This document shows, piece after piece, positions 17,339-26,830 of a stretch of DNA of 51,170 nt. The notes below the pieces were generated by a model that did no database searches, had not been told where the DNA came from, and saw only the letters and a program-made list of their open reading frames with translations. Source of the stretch: Pseudomonadota bacterium (lineage in GTDB: Bacteria > Pseudomonadota > Gammaproteobacteria > Steroidobacterales > Woeseiaceae); assembly GCA_022567295.1 (NCBI GenBank), contig JADFHE010000016.1:1-51170 (forward strand). The letters run 5' to 3'. The position numbers were made by a program, and so were the translations under genes. Numbering within the stretch: position 1 is the stretch's first letter; each line of letters opens with the position of its first letter.

Positions 17339-18102
17339 TCTTCTACTTCCTCATTTTCATCACGGCTCGTGAAAACCACGTAGCTCTTGTATTCGGCCCG
17401 CAACAAAAATCGTCGCGTTGCATAAACCCGGACACCAACGCCGACATGTCCAACCTGATCGGTGCGGTCCTGACCCTGGATTATCGTTGTCTTGGGGCGC
17501 GTGTGAATGATGCCGGCACCCAAAGTAAAAAATGGTGATACACGCCATTCCGGGAACGCCTCGTGAACGACATTGATACTTGCCATCCAGCCGTTCGAAA
17601 AGTTACCAAGAATCTGCGAGCCCCATACCTCAACCGAGACATAGGGGTTTAGCGAGTACCCACCGTACAGAGAAATGATATTCGCGCCGCCAAAGTCACC
17701 CGTCAACAGGCCGGCTTCCCATTTCGAATGGGTGAAATCGTCAAGCCCCGCCTTGTCAAAACTGACGGCACTGTCGTCAGGCCGCAGCGTCAACTCCATT
17801 TGCGCACGCTCAACCCAGCCTTCCCTGCCATCGGCCGCTCGCACCTGATACCACTGTGTACGTTGCATGATAACGTCGACAGTTTCGCCACGGTCGACAA
17901 CAGTGAAAATCGGATAGCCACGGCCTGGGCCCGTGCGCATTTCCAGATACGGATCTGCAACGGTTACGGAAAAATATTCATCCGCAGCATGCGCCGGTGC
18001 TGTCAGTAAAATCTGCAGTACGGTCGCGACCAGGCATGCGAGCCAGATTCTGCTAATTGGCTGGGGCGTCGAAGGGATTGTTGTAATACTGGGCTCCGAC
18101 AT
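17308..18102 (-). CDS. SH3-domain outer-membrane beta-barrel protein
   Basis: 264 residues from the ATG at 18102. The signal region ends APAHA-ADEYF (residue 39), followed by a bacterial SH3 domain (about 43-105: YLEMRTGPGRGYPIFTVVDRGE, then QWYQVRAADGREGWV) and a C-terminal barrel of about 150 residues ending GFAFFF. SH3b domains bind peptidoglycan or peptides. The start overlaps the preceding HzsA-like gene by 50 nt; no closer ATG exists, so the start is less certain. An upstream extension to 18231 is a shadow. The next barrel gene starts within its 3' end. Confidence 0.8.
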   Translation of the reverse strand: MSEPSITTIPSTPQPISRIWLACLVATVLQILLTAPAHAADEYFSVTVADPYLEMRTGPGRGYPIFTVVDRGETVDVIMQRTQWYQVRAADGREGWVERAQMELTLRPDDSAVSFDKAGLDDFTHSKWEAGLLTGDFGGANIISLYGGYSLNPYVSVEVWGSQILGNFSNGWMASINVVHEAFPEWRVSPFFTLGAGIIHTRPKTTIIQGQDRTDQVGHVGVGVRVYATRRFLLRAEYKSYVVFTSRDENEEVEEWKVGFAFFF

Positions 18103-20758
18103 CCAACCATTCCGCAATGAGGCGCTGTTCCGCGCCGGACAAAATATTGAAGTGTAGATCCAAAGGATCGCTAAATCGGTCAAAGAAATCGCTCGACGCC
18201 CTTGCTCCGGCAATACTCGCCGGTGGTGCAACTAGTGTGGTCGTGTCCACCACCAGGCCATTCATTATAACCTGAAGGTTATCAGTAACTAATAGTTCGC
18301 GATAGGCGTGAAAGTGATCCGGCTCGTCCAGCGACAGACCATCCTGCAACTCCAGCTGTCCGGCAGGAACTCTCGGACCATTGTTCACAGGATCAATCGG
18401 CGTGTGGCAGTTCAGACAATTATCATTGAGTTGCACGCCGTTGCCGTCCAGGACCGGGGCACCGTTGCTATCAACAACGAGACGCGCTTCATTCCACAGC
18501 GGATGAATTACCGCCTCATAATTAATCACGCTACGACAATTCCATCGCCAGTCCTGCTGGCAGGCAAGCGTGGTTGGAGCCGCTGTCGTCAGGTCGGTAT
18601 ACAAATAATCGATATCAGCGTTGTCTGCAGCGACGACAGGATCAGCGGTCCAGATATCTCGATAAATTACGTTCATCGACGGCTTGATCGATGAACAGCC
18701 ATCGTTCGCACAAGTAATACGTGCACGCACCTCAGCCATCGTCTCGCCGACCTCACCGACAAACCATTGCGGATCCGTATTCGGAAACTCCACACCTGCT
18801 ATCGGCGCACCCCCGTAGGCACTATCGAATGCATCGAATCGTCCATGGGATACGCCACTGTTGGCATCGTGGCAGCCATTACACGTCAATTCCTGTCCAC
18901 CCGAAAGTGAAATCCAGTTCTGGTGGCGTTGTGTTATCCGCATGCCGTTTTCGTCGAGCACACTGATCATCAGCGCAGCATTAGCCGGTACTTTGACCAT
19001 TACGGAACCGTCAGGCTCGATCATCGCGTAGCCGACGATTTCTTTCATGCCGAATATTGTCGTCACACCGAATGCCGTGTCATCGATGTCTCTCAAGTCA
19101 TCATCCGGCTGCGACACCGCTTTCTCAATGCGCAGAAACCGCGCCGGGCGATCAGCTGCCAATGTCTGCAGTGGATCAGCCAACATTGCAACGTCTATTC
19201 CCGGCAAGATTCCGCCGTCGAAATCGTACACGTTGCGAATATTAAGAATTGCTTCGCCGTTATCGGACAGTGTCGCGTCGAGCGGCGAGTTATTCATACC
19301 GTCAAACACTACCGGCGGAACTGGCCGCGGGTCCGCGGCCACAACTTCCGTAAACATGAAGCCTTCTTCGCCGGCCACGATCGGCAACTGCGTATCGTCG
19401 CGCGGATCATACATCCAGATTCCGTACAACGGCGGCGCCACAATGAAGTCACCTGTAACCGGCATAACTGGATTATCGGGATCGATAATCAGCACGTTCA
19501 AGAGGTTTTCGGCTGTGCAGGCAACGATCCGTTGGTCGAGCGTAGCGGGATCACCGTCGTCCGGCAGAATTTCTATAAGGCGACATTGGCTCCAGCTGAC
19601 CATGAGTCGCCCCGTACCGTCCTGGATCGGATATACCGAGAAATAACGGCCACCAGGCGATGGTATTCCGGGTACGGTCGATACGTCGTTGACTGTCGCA
19701 TCTTCCTGTGCCGGTCCCGTCAGTATGCCAATGTTATCTTTCGTCGGCTGCGTGTTCTCGACGTACTGCGGTGTGTCGATGAATATCAGCTCGCCACCAC
19801 CGTCTGTGTCGGTAAACGGAAGCCCCAAAACCACGACACGGCCGTCCTCTACCTGCCGCGACTGCATGAACTGAATCGTCTCACCACTGGCACCCGTGTC
19901 ATGGCTTTGCTGTCCGTACAATAGCTCGAGACTCGATCCGTCCGGATTCATACGATACAAATTGATAGCGTCGTTGGACTGATTGTGGTCCCAGCGACTG
20001 AACACCACCTGGCCGTTATCGAGTACCGAGGGGTCCAGGTCATGGCTTTGATTAAACGAAACCTGCTTTATACCGCTACCGTCGCCACTCATCACATGCA
20101 GGTTGAATGTGAACTCAGTCTGATTTTCGTCGACCGCCGGGAAGCCGCCCTTACCTTCGTCAAGCAACAACGCCTGTGACTGCGTCTGGCGAGTAGACGA
20201 AAAAATGATGCGGCCGTCCGGCAGAAACTTCGGCATGATGTCATGGCCGATTTCAGCGTTCAGGTCCGACGGAATCACTCGTATCAGCTCGTCGGTTTCA
20301 AATGTGTACTGCCAGATATTCCACGTAGCAACCTGATCGGCCACGGCAACATTTGGATCGAATGGCATACGCATCGCGAACAGCAGCCGGCTTCCATCGT
20401 AGTCGATTTCAACATCGCGGATCGCAGCGAGGCCCTGTGAAACATTTTCGGTAACGTTGACCGACAGAGCACCCACCGAGGCACGATCGCGAAAAAACAG
20501 GTCAGCCCCAAAATCGAACGTAATTTGCTCACGCAGATCCTGCTGTTGGAAAACACCATTGGCGTCGGTCGGGACTGGAGATCGTATGTAGGCGATTGGG
20601 AAGTCGACTATGACCGGATCCGGATCCTGCCCGGTACCGATCTGAACACCATCACCCTTGCTGCAAGCAACAACCAATATACTCACCATCGACAACGCGA
20701 CCATCCTGGTCACAATTCCTGAAAATCCATTCTTGTCTGGTTGCGATAGCCTAACCAT
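18053..20758 (-). CDS. HzsA-related dihaem lipoprotein
   Basis: 901-residue exported protein. From the ATG at 20758 (GAGGTG with good spacing) the signal ends in lipobox VVAC (C32). The N-terminal half reads as a TolB/PD40-like propeller (ATWNIWQYTFETDELIRVIPSD; FLPDGRIIFSSTRQ). The C-terminal third carries two c-type haem sites, CNGCH (C626-H630) and CLNCH (C781-H785). This combination resembles proteins labelled HzsA-related (hydrazine synthase alpha middle domain), but anammox chemistry is not implied. It is first gene of the minus-strand arm, divergent from the sigma-54 operon. Substrate unknown; likely an outer-membrane or periplasm-facing redox protein. Confidence 0.75.
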   Translation of the reverse strand: MVRLSQPDKNGFSGIVTRMVALSMVSILVVACSKGDGVQIGTGQDPDPVIVDFPIAYIRSPVPTDANGVFQQQDLREQITFDFGADLFFRDRASVGALSVNVTENVSQGLAAIRDVEIDYDGSRLLFAMRMPFDPNVAVADQVATWNIWQYTFETDELIRVIPSDLNAEIGHDIMPKFLPDGRIIFSSTRQTQSQALLLDEGKGGFPAVDENQTEFTFNLHVMSGDGSGIKQVSFNQSHDLDPSVLDNGQVVFSRWDHNQSNDAINLYRMNPDGSSLELLYGQQSHDTGASGETIQFMQSRQVEDGRVVVLGLPFTDTDGGGELIFIDTPQYVENTQPTKDNIGILTGPAQEDATVNDVSTVPGIPSPGGRYFSVYPIQDGTGRLMVSWSQCRLIEILPDDGDPATLDQRIVACTAENLLNVLIIDPDNPVMPVTGDFIVAPPLYGIWMYDPRDDTQLPIVAGEEGFMFTEVVAADPRPVPPVVFDGMNNSPLDATLSDNGEAILNIRNVYDFDGGILPGIDVAMLADPLQTLAADRPARFLRIEKAVSQPDDDLRDIDDTAFGVTTIFGMKEIVGYAMIEPDGSVMVKVPANAALMISVLDENGMRITQRHQNWISLSGGQELTCNGCHDANSGVSHGRFDAFDSAYGGAPIAGVEFPNTDPQWFVGEVGETMAEVRARITCANDGCSSIKPSMNVIYRDIWTADPVVAADNADIDYLYTDLTTAAPTTLACQQDWRWNCRSVINYEAVIHPLWNEARLVVDSNGAPVLDGNGVQLNDNCLNCHTPIDPVNNGPRVPAGQLELQDGLSLDEPDHFHAYRELLVTDNLQVIMNGLVVDTTTLVAPPASIAGARASSDFFDRFSDPLDLHFNILSGAEQRLIAEWLDVGAQYYNNPFDAPAN

Positions 20759-21035
20759 AGCCGCACCTCGGGTCATCATGACAGCGTACGACGCAATGCA
20801 GTCAACATACCGTTAACGCGATCACAAATAGCAAAAGTACGTCGTGCTGATGCCACACTACAAGTCAATACACACGTAGAGATTCCATGCGGTTCCATTC
20901 GCAATTTTTTTGGCGACCGGCACGCTCCTTTGAGTGCCGCAATGCAAGACTGCTTTAGTGTTGTCGTCCTTCGTTGTTGCGTTGCCGTGTCACAACGTGT
21001 TCGACCTGTCTCCGTTCGGCGACCGTTGGTTAGCC

Positions 21036-21081
21036 CTGCACAATCAGTACCTTATGCAACACAGCCTGAAAGGTTGTGCAG
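21036..21081. promoter_or_regulatory. Perfect 8-bp inverted repeat, possible enhancer site
   Basis: CTGCACAA (21036-21043) and TTGTGCAG (21074-21081) are exact reverse complements separated by 30 nt. They lie about 110-155 nt upstream of the sigma-54 -24 element, the usual distance for binding of a bacterial enhancer-binding protein. The long spacer could fit two dimers on one DNA face. No activator gene is in the window. Confidence 0.45.
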
Positions 21082-21190
21082 AATTGCCGACAGTTGCTTA
21101 ACATATCCCGATTTTTCCAGCGCCCGAAGATGTCCTCTAAGTTATTGTTTTAAAAAACTTATCGAGATATATTCGCCATCAGTTGGAGAC

Positions 21191-21206
21191 TGGCACAGCA
21201 CTTGCT
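21191..21206 (+). promoter_or_regulatory. Sigma-54 (RpoN) promoter
   Basis: TGGCAC-AGCAC-TTGCT preceded by C matches the -24/-12 consensus YTGGCACGrNNNTTGCW at all positions except one (A for G after TGGCAC). The invariant GG (21192-21193) and GC (21204-21205) are 10 nt apart. Orientation is toward the plus-strand cytochrome operon; the predicted transcription start near 21217 would leave a leader of about 130 nt before the ATG at 21349. Confidence 0.75.
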
Positions 21207-21348
21207 TATTAATTAATGGGTATATCGCAAGACTGTGAGTGCATTCACGGCGATATGAACTGAGTTTTGGCAATATCTGACGGCCAGGCTCAGCAAATGA
21301 CGATTCACAAGCAGAAACAATATGGCCATAAGGATGTGGGAAAAACAC

Positions 21349-22524
21349 ATGGACGACGTACTCGGAATCTTGTCTCGCTTCGCCCTGGCAGGACTGCTCT
21401 GCACAGTTCTGGTACTACCAGTGAAGGCCGGTTACCGGGAGCAGGCCAAGCGAATACATGATCGCCTGGCGGGCGTTCCACCGACTGAGGCCGTTCTGCA
21501 GCAGATGGAGGATGCAATTAATCCTGCGCTGCCTGGTGACGCAAACATCGCCGCAGATATCGCGATGAATAACGTAAATTTCTACAACGTCACGCTGAAA
21601 AATTTCGCGGCGCCATGGACGAATCGTGACCGGTCCGTTTTTGTGCCGCTTAACGACTACATCGCGACTGTGATAGGAATGATTCGCGACAATGAGCCAT
21701 TTGACGAGTTGCTGTCCCGCGATATCACTTATGTAGGTCGCAGTGGAGTTGTGCCGGCCGCTCCGTCAGCGAGCAACAACGATCATTACGAACAGCTCGA
21801 AGCCAACAACATCAATTTACGTGACGAACTTGAATTTGCACTGCAATCCTCTGTCAACGGGCTGCCAACGTCAGCGACTGCAGGAGTCATTACGTCGCGC
21901 GCCGCATCCAAAGCGTTCTTCATTGCCGGTACGAACCGCGCCATGTTCCGCTTCACACTGCTTAATCATCTCTGCAACGATATGGAGCAGATGCACGACC
22001 CGAGCCTGCCACCGGATCGCATTCGCCAGGACGTGAGTCGCAGCCCAGGTGGTGACAGCCGCCTGTTCCTGAATAGCTGTATCGGTTGTCATACAGGCAT
22101 GGACCCGATGGCGCAGGCCTTCGCCTATTACAATTATGATGATGCGTCCGGCACCCTGCAGTACACACCGGGCGCCGTACAAGCCAAGTACTTCAACAAC
22201 GATTTGAATTTCCCGCAAGGATTCCGCACACCGGATGACAGTTGGGACAACTACTGGCGCAAGGGACAGAACTCCTATCTCGGTTTCGAGCCTGCCTTGA
22301 CGGGTAGCGGCCAGGGAGCGAAGTCGCTCGGCGAAGAGTTCGGCAAAAGCTACGCTTTCGCAGCATGTCAGGTGAAGAAAGTATTCCGCGCCGTCTGTTT
22401 GCGCGCGCCGGAAGACGCGGCGGACCGCACTAAGGTCGACGAAATGATTGCTACATTTCGTGGTACCGGCTTCCGGATGAAGCAGGTATTCGCCGATACG
22501 GCCGTTCATTGCATGGGCCTGTAG
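21349..22524 (+). CDS. Secreted DUF1588-like monohaem protein
   Basis: 391 residues from the ATG at 21349 (GGGA upstream), with a signal peptide ending near residue 27 (VLVLPVKA). After the middle region comes AGVITSRAASKAFF, then LCNDME and finally the haem site in NSCIGCHTGMDPMAQAFAYYNYD-type sequence (C244-H248; quoted in part). This mirrors DUF1588/DUF1592 planctomycete-type cytochromes (LTxxAF...LLC...CxxCHxxMDPxGxAxExFD), though divergent. One CxxCH only. First gene behind the sigma-54 promoter; 6 nt before the LamG gene. Function unknown; an extracytoplasmic electron-transfer role is inferred. Confidence 0.75.
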   Translation: MDDVLGILSRFALAGLLCTVLVLPVKAGYREQAKRIHDRLAGVPPTEAVLQQMEDAINPALPGDANIAADIAMNNVNFYNVTLKNFAAPWTNRDRSVFVPLNDYIATVIGMIRDNEPFDELLSRDITYVGRSGVVPAAPSASNNDHYEQLEANNINLRDELEFALQSSVNGLPTSATAGVITSRAASKAFFIAGTNRAMFRFTLLNHLCNDMEQMHDPSLPPDRIRQDVSRSPGGDSRLFLNSCIGCHTGMDPMAQAFAYYNYDDASGTLQYTPGAVQAKYFNNDLNFPQGFRTPDDSWDNYWRKGQNSYLGFEPALTGSGQGAKSLGEEFGKSYAFAACQVKKVFRAVCLRAPEDAADRTKVDEMIATFRGTGFRMKQVFADTAVHCMGL

Positions 22525-22530
22525 GAAGAC

Positions 22531-25140
22531 ATGATAATGACCGAGACAATCGGAATTGCTACCCCGGCCCGGCTTGTAAAACTACTGAGTAATGGCGTTG
22601 CCACGATTATGGCAAGTGCCCTGCTGGCAGCCTGTGGCGGCGGCGCTCAGACCACTGACAATCCAGCCTCGCAAATTCCAGGGAACGGCGATAATTCTGC
22701 CTACACCGGTCCGGTTGCGCGAGATGGCGATGTACTCAAGTTTCAGCAGGAATTTTGGAGCAAAGCCAGGACCACAGACCGCTGTGGTAGCTGCCATAAC
22801 GAGACGGTCGGTCAGCTACCCATGTTCGTCCGCAATGACAACGTCAACGATGCTTATGACGCCGCACTCACAGTCGTAGATCGCAACCAGCCGTCGGCAT
22901 CCGTCATAGTAAACAAGGTCAGCACTCTGCCGCTCGGACATAATTGCTGGGTCGAAGATCCCGGTGTTTGCGGCTCGATCCTGACGACATGGATCGAGAA
23001 CTGGGTCGGCAGTACGGCGGACGGTGGACGTGAAATCGTGTTAGTAGCGCCGATGTCGCAGGACCCGGCCGACAGTAAGAATTTTCCGCTGGACCCGACA
23101 TCGTTCGAACAGCTGATTTACACACCGATATTGGAGGCGTATTGCGCGAACTGTCATAGTTCAGGGTCGCCCAGCGCGCAACAACCGTATATTGCTGATC
23201 CCGATATCAATGTTGCCTATGAGGCGTCGCAGTCGAAAATTAATCTGGATTCGCCTGTCGATTCGCGTTTCGTCATCAAAGTCAGCCCGAACCCGCTTAT
23301 CTCCGGAGAATCGCATAACTGCTGGAACAACGATTGCCCCACGGCAGAGTCCGAAATGCTTGCGGCAATCATCGCGTTTGCGAGCAGCATCGATGCAACG
23401 GTTGTCAACCCGGATCTGATTACGAGCCGGGCATTACGGCTCATTGACGGCCAGCTTGCTGCCGGGGGCAATCGTTATGAAGATGCACAGATTGCGCTTT
23501 GGGAATTCCAGACAGGCCGGGGTTTGATCGCATACGACACCAGTGGCATCGATCCGGCGATCGACCTTAACTTCTCTGGCGACGTCATCTGGTATGGCGG
23601 CTGGGGCATCACAATCGGTAACGACGCAGTGCAGGGACCGGGCAAGGCGCAGAGTTCGACAACGGCTAGCAAGAAGTTGCATGACATCCTGCAGGAATCC
23701 GGTGAGTTCTCGATCGAGGCCTGGGTGGTTCCCGCGAACGTAGCGCAAGAAATGTCGCGCATCGTAAGTTACTCGGCAGGTGCGACAACTCGCAATTTCA
23801 CGTTGCAACAGACGCTGTACGATTACGACTTCCTGTTACGCACAAATGAAACCAGCTTGAATGGCGATCCCGCGCTATCTACGCCAGCAATGGACGAAGT
23901 GCTGCAGGCAACACTGCAGCATGTCGTCGCAACGTACGATCCGATCAACGGCCGTAGCATTTATGTTAACGGGGCGCTCGTCACTAATGCCGATCCGGTA
24001 CCGGGTGGAACGCTAATCGACTGGCAGGATACGTTTGCTGTTGTTCTCGGCAATGAAGCTTCCGGTGATGGTGTTTGGGAAGGCACATTCCGCCTTGCCG
24101 CAATTCACCGCCGTGCGCTGACACAAGCGCAAATCGGCCAGAACTTCGATGCCGGCGTGGGCGAGCGGTTCTACATGCTGTTTGACATTTCCGTGCGCAT
24201 CGGCGCGCCGGTTGATACGTCGTTCATCCTGTTCGAAGTACAGCAATTCGACACCTATTCTTACCTGTTTGATCAGCCGCACTTCATTACGCTGGATGGC
24301 TCGACACCGGAAGGGATTCCGCTGAAGGGGCTGCATCTCGCGATGAACGGGCAGGAGGTTCCGGTTGGGCAGTCTTACGCCAACATGGATCAGACGCTTA
24401 GCGCCGCATTGTTCGAGGAACTGGGCCAGCCGCTATCTGTACTCGGCGCGGTAATTCCGCTGGCGAAAGGGCCGGCAGACGATCAATTTTTCCTGACTTT
24501 CGACGACCTCAACAGCGTGCTCTACGATCGACCGGCCGCTCCGATGCTGGTGATCACACCGACTGATCTGGAACCGGCTTCGAGAATTGGTGTCCACACA
24601 TTTGACGAGATCGCTGCAATGTACGCTGCGATACTGGAAGTCGATCCGCTGATTCAATACCCGGATGGCTCATTCCCGGTCGATGAAACTTTCCAGGAGC
24701 TGCGGCAATCATTGCCAGCGGTCGAGGATATCAGCACGTTCCTGGCGTCGCATCAGGTCGCTATCGCGCAGCTTGCGATTCAGTACTGCGATGCGGCGAT
24801 CGGCAGCAACGCAAATCCGAACCCCGACGCCGAAGGCGTTATCTGGACAGCGTTCGACTTCGACCAGGTAGCAGCAACGGCATTTAGCATGGGTAACCGC
24901 GACAACTTCGTTGATCCACTGATTGCGCGCGCTACTGGCCAGACGCCAACTGGGCCGCAATTGGCTACACAGCCGAGTTACTCGATTATTCATGATGAAA
25001 TAGCGGTTTTCCTCGCCGTGGATGGCGCACGTCCGGACAATCTTATCGACAGACTGCTCGCAGGTAGCGGTGACACGCGCGCGATCGCCAAGGGTGTATG
25101 TGCCTCCGTACTGGGAAGCGCAGCTACGCTGGTTCAGTAA
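22531..25140 (+). CDS. Dihaem LamG-domain lipoprotein
   Basis: 869 residues, lipobox LLAAC (C35), SD AGGAAG. Two cytochrome-like modules follow: CGSCH (C85-H89) with HNCW at 137-140, and CANCH (C205-H209) with HNCW at 262-265; each module has a VNKV/VIKVS segment before HNCW, so they are internal duplicates. A concanavalin-like LamG fold spans about 325-540 (FSIEAWVVP, ATLQHVVATYD, GRSIYVNGALV). The last 300 residues have no recognised domain. LamG binds glycans or proteins. Middle gene of the sigma-54 operon, 25 nt before the Tat substrate. Confidence 0.82.
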   Translation: MIMTETIGIATPARLVKLLSNGVATIMASALLAACGGGAQTTDNPASQIPGNGDNSAYTGPVARDGDVLKFQQEFWSKARTTDRCGSCHNETVGQLPMFVRNDNVNDAYDAALTVVDRNQPSASVIVNKVSTLPLGHNCWVEDPGVCGSILTTWIENWVGSTADGGREIVLVAPMSQDPADSKNFPLDPTSFEQLIYTPILEAYCANCHSSGSPSAQQPYIADPDINVAYEASQSKINLDSPVDSRFVIKVSPNPLISGESHNCWNNDCPTAESEMLAAIIAFASSIDATVVNPDLITSRALRLIDGQLAAGGNRYEDAQIALWEFQTGRGLIAYDTSGIDPAIDLNFSGDVIWYGGWGITIGNDAVQGPGKAQSSTTASKKLHDILQESGEFSIEAWVVPANVAQEMSRIVSYSAGATTRNFTLQQTLYDYDFLLRTNETSLNGDPALSTPAMDEVLQATLQHVVATYDPINGRSIYVNGALVTNADPVPGGTLIDWQDTFAVVLGNEASGDGVWEGTFRLAAIHRRALTQAQIGQNFDAGVGERFYMLFDISVRIGAPVDTSFILFEVQQFDTYSYLFDQPHFITLDGSTPEGIPLKGLHLAMNGQEVPVGQSYANMDQTLSAALFEELGQPLSVLGAVIPLAKGPADDQFFLTFDDLNSVLYDRPAAPMLVITPTDLEPASRIGVHTFDEIAAMYAAILEVDPLIQYPDGSFPVDETFQELRQSLPAVEDISTFLASHQVAIAQLAIQYCDAAIGSNANPNPDAEGVIWTAFDFDQVAATAFSMGNRDNFVDPLIARATGQTPTGPQLATQPSYSIIHDEIAVFLAVDGARPDNLIDRLLAGSGDTRAIAKGVCASVLGSAATLVQ

Positions 25141-25165
25141 AGAAAGGACGAAGGAATTATTCAAG

Positions 25166-26800
25166 ATGGCTAACAAACGAATCGCACACGGCTGGGATAC
25201 GCCGCAACGTCATGGAGATCATCCGCGTCCCGTGACGCGCCGTCAGTTTGTGGCGCAGGGATTCATGACCGGTGCCGCTTACACTGTCGGCGGTGTACTT
25301 GGGCTGTTCACTAACCCGGGCACAGCGCTTGCGCACCACCTGTCGCCCGACCTGGATAATCTGCTCGCGACGCCTTGCGAAATCACAGATGGCGCGGGCA
25401 AGATTCCGTTCATCTGCTTCGATCTCGCTGGCGGCGCAAATATTGCCGGCTCGAACGTACTCGTCGGCCAGTCCGGCGGCCAGAGCGACTTCCTGAGCAC
25501 GGCGGGCTACCAGAAGATGGGGCTGCCGGGCGATATGGTTCCAGGACTCAACGATGCAAATGGTAACGCTTTCGCCAATTTTGATTTCGGACTCGGTTTT
25601 CACTTTGACAGCGCCTTTCGTCGCGGCATGATGGGCAGCCTGACGCCGGGGCGGGAAACCAACATTAATGGCGCCGTTATACCGGCGCGCTCCGACAACG
25701 ACACCAGCAATAATCCCCACAACCCGATGTACGGCATCGCGCGCGTGGGTGCTAAGGGTTCTATCCTGACGCTGGCCGGATCAGAGAATACAGACTCCGG
25801 AGGTAACTCGATGTTACCGGCAGCGCTCTACGACCCGGCGCTGCGCCCAACCAAGGTCGACCGTCCAAGTGATGTCGTGAACCTGGTGAACACGGGCGAT
25901 CTCGTCGGAATTCTATCGAAACAAGACGCGACGGCAGTGATGGAATCCATTTACCGAATCAGCGATCAAAAGATGAGCAACGTCAACACTCGGATCACGG
26001 CTGACGCTGCTATCAAGCAAGCCGTAAGGTGCGGTTATCTCAAGGCGGTCGACATTGCGGAGCGATTCGGCGACACGCCGATTGACCCGACACTTGATCC
26101 GGAAATCGTTGCCGCCGATGGTTCCGGCATTTTCACAACAGCCGAGTTCACCGCAGGTGATAGAAATGCTCGCGAATTTCAGAAGACCGCCGCGATCATG
26201 AAACTCGTCATCAATGGCTTCGCGGGCGCAGGTTGCATCGAGATGGGTGGCTACGACTACCACGGTGGCGCCAGAGCCGAAGGCGAAGTCAAGGACTACC
26301 GGGCCGGACGTTGCATGGGCGCCTGCCTTGAATACGCCGCACGCCTTGGCAAGCCACTGATGATGTATGTCTTCAGTGACGGCTCGCTTTCATCCAACGG
26401 CGTAATCGATAACTCGACAGAAGGTCGCGGCAAAGGTGAATGGTCAAGTGACAACTCCTCCACCGCCGCGGCGTTTTTCCTGGTCTACAACCCAGCGCGA
26501 AGACCGACGTTGATTGGTGCTACCCCCGAGATTCAGGCCGTGCACCAGCAGCTCGGTGCCATGGACGCCAGCGGGTCTGTAATGCGTGCAGCAACGCCGG
26601 CGGCCAATAACGTGAACCTGCTCGTGAATACTGTGCTGCTGAATTACATGGCATTACACGGTGAACAGGGTGCTTTTGGCAGCTTGTACCAAAATCCGGA
26701 CGGCTCTGACTGGAATCACGGTCTCGGCAACACGACAATGCTCGACAGCCTGACCGCCTTCACACCGATCGTGAACGGTATCATCACGAATCCCGTTTAA
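25166..26800 (+). CDS. Tat-exported DUF1501/DUF1552-like protein
   Basis: 544 residues from the ATG at 25166 (AAGGA ten nt upstream; the longer frame to 25022 is inside the previous gene). A twin-arginine signal is clear: VTRRQFVAQGF (R25-R26), then a hydrophobic stretch and ALAHHL. The mature part has FICFDLAGGANIAGSNV, FHFDSAFRRGMMG, GYDYHGGAR and YVFSDGSLSSNG. The DGS and DYHGG spacing recalls DUF1501 alkaline-phosphatase-like secreted proteins that accompany PSCyt/DUF1592 cytochromes. I cannot confirm the family by eye. Tat export suggests a folded, possibly metal-bearing protein acting with the two haem proteins. Confidence 0.7.
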   Translation: MANKRIAHGWDTPQRHGDHPRPVTRRQFVAQGFMTGAAYTVGGVLGLFTNPGTALAHHLSPDLDNLLATPCEITDGAGKIPFICFDLAGGANIAGSNVLVGQSGGQSDFLSTAGYQKMGLPGDMVPGLNDANGNAFANFDFGLGFHFDSAFRRGMMGSLTPGRETNINGAVIPARSDNDTSNNPHNPMYGIARVGAKGSILTLAGSENTDSGGNSMLPAALYDPALRPTKVDRPSDVVNLVNTGDLVGILSKQDATAVMESIYRISDQKMSNVNTRITADAAIKQAVRCGYLKAVDIAERFGDTPIDPTLDPEIVAADGSGIFTTAEFTAGDRNAREFQKTAAIMKLVINGFAGAGCIEMGGYDYHGGARAEGEVKDYRAGRCMGACLEYAARLGKPLMMYVFSDGSLSSNGVIDNSTEGRGKGEWSSDNSSTAAAFFLVYNPARRPTLIGATPEIQAVHQQLGAMDASGSVMRAATPAANNVNLLVNTVLLNYMALHGEQGAFGSLYQNPDGSDWNHGLGNTTMLDSLTAFTPIVNGIITNPV

Positions 26801-26830
26801 ACTCAAATCACAAAAAGGGACAGAGATACA

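Larger units (their letters stand above)
20759..21348. promoter_or_regulatory. Divergent intergenic region of the cytochrome locus
   Basis: About 590 bp without a convincing gene between the HzsA-like lipoprotein (minus) and the monohaem protein (plus). It holds the sigma-54 promoter (21191-21206), a perfect 8-bp inverted repeat (21036-21081) and a second smaller dyad, CGTTGT/ACAACG (20972-20997). It is AT-richer toward the plus-strand gene. No sigma-54 element was found facing the minus-strand gene. Short open frames here have no family features. Confidence 0.7.

Noticed and set aside
18923-19924. 333-codon plus-strand frame opposite the HzsA-like gene
   Set aside because: His/Arg-rich composition, no motifs; the minus-strand frame has signal peptide, propeller repeats and CxxCH sites.
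18053-20758. Hydrazine synthesis / anammox capability
   Set aside because: Only resemblance to an HzsA-related family; no HzsB/C, hydrazine dehydrogenase or other anammox genes are present.
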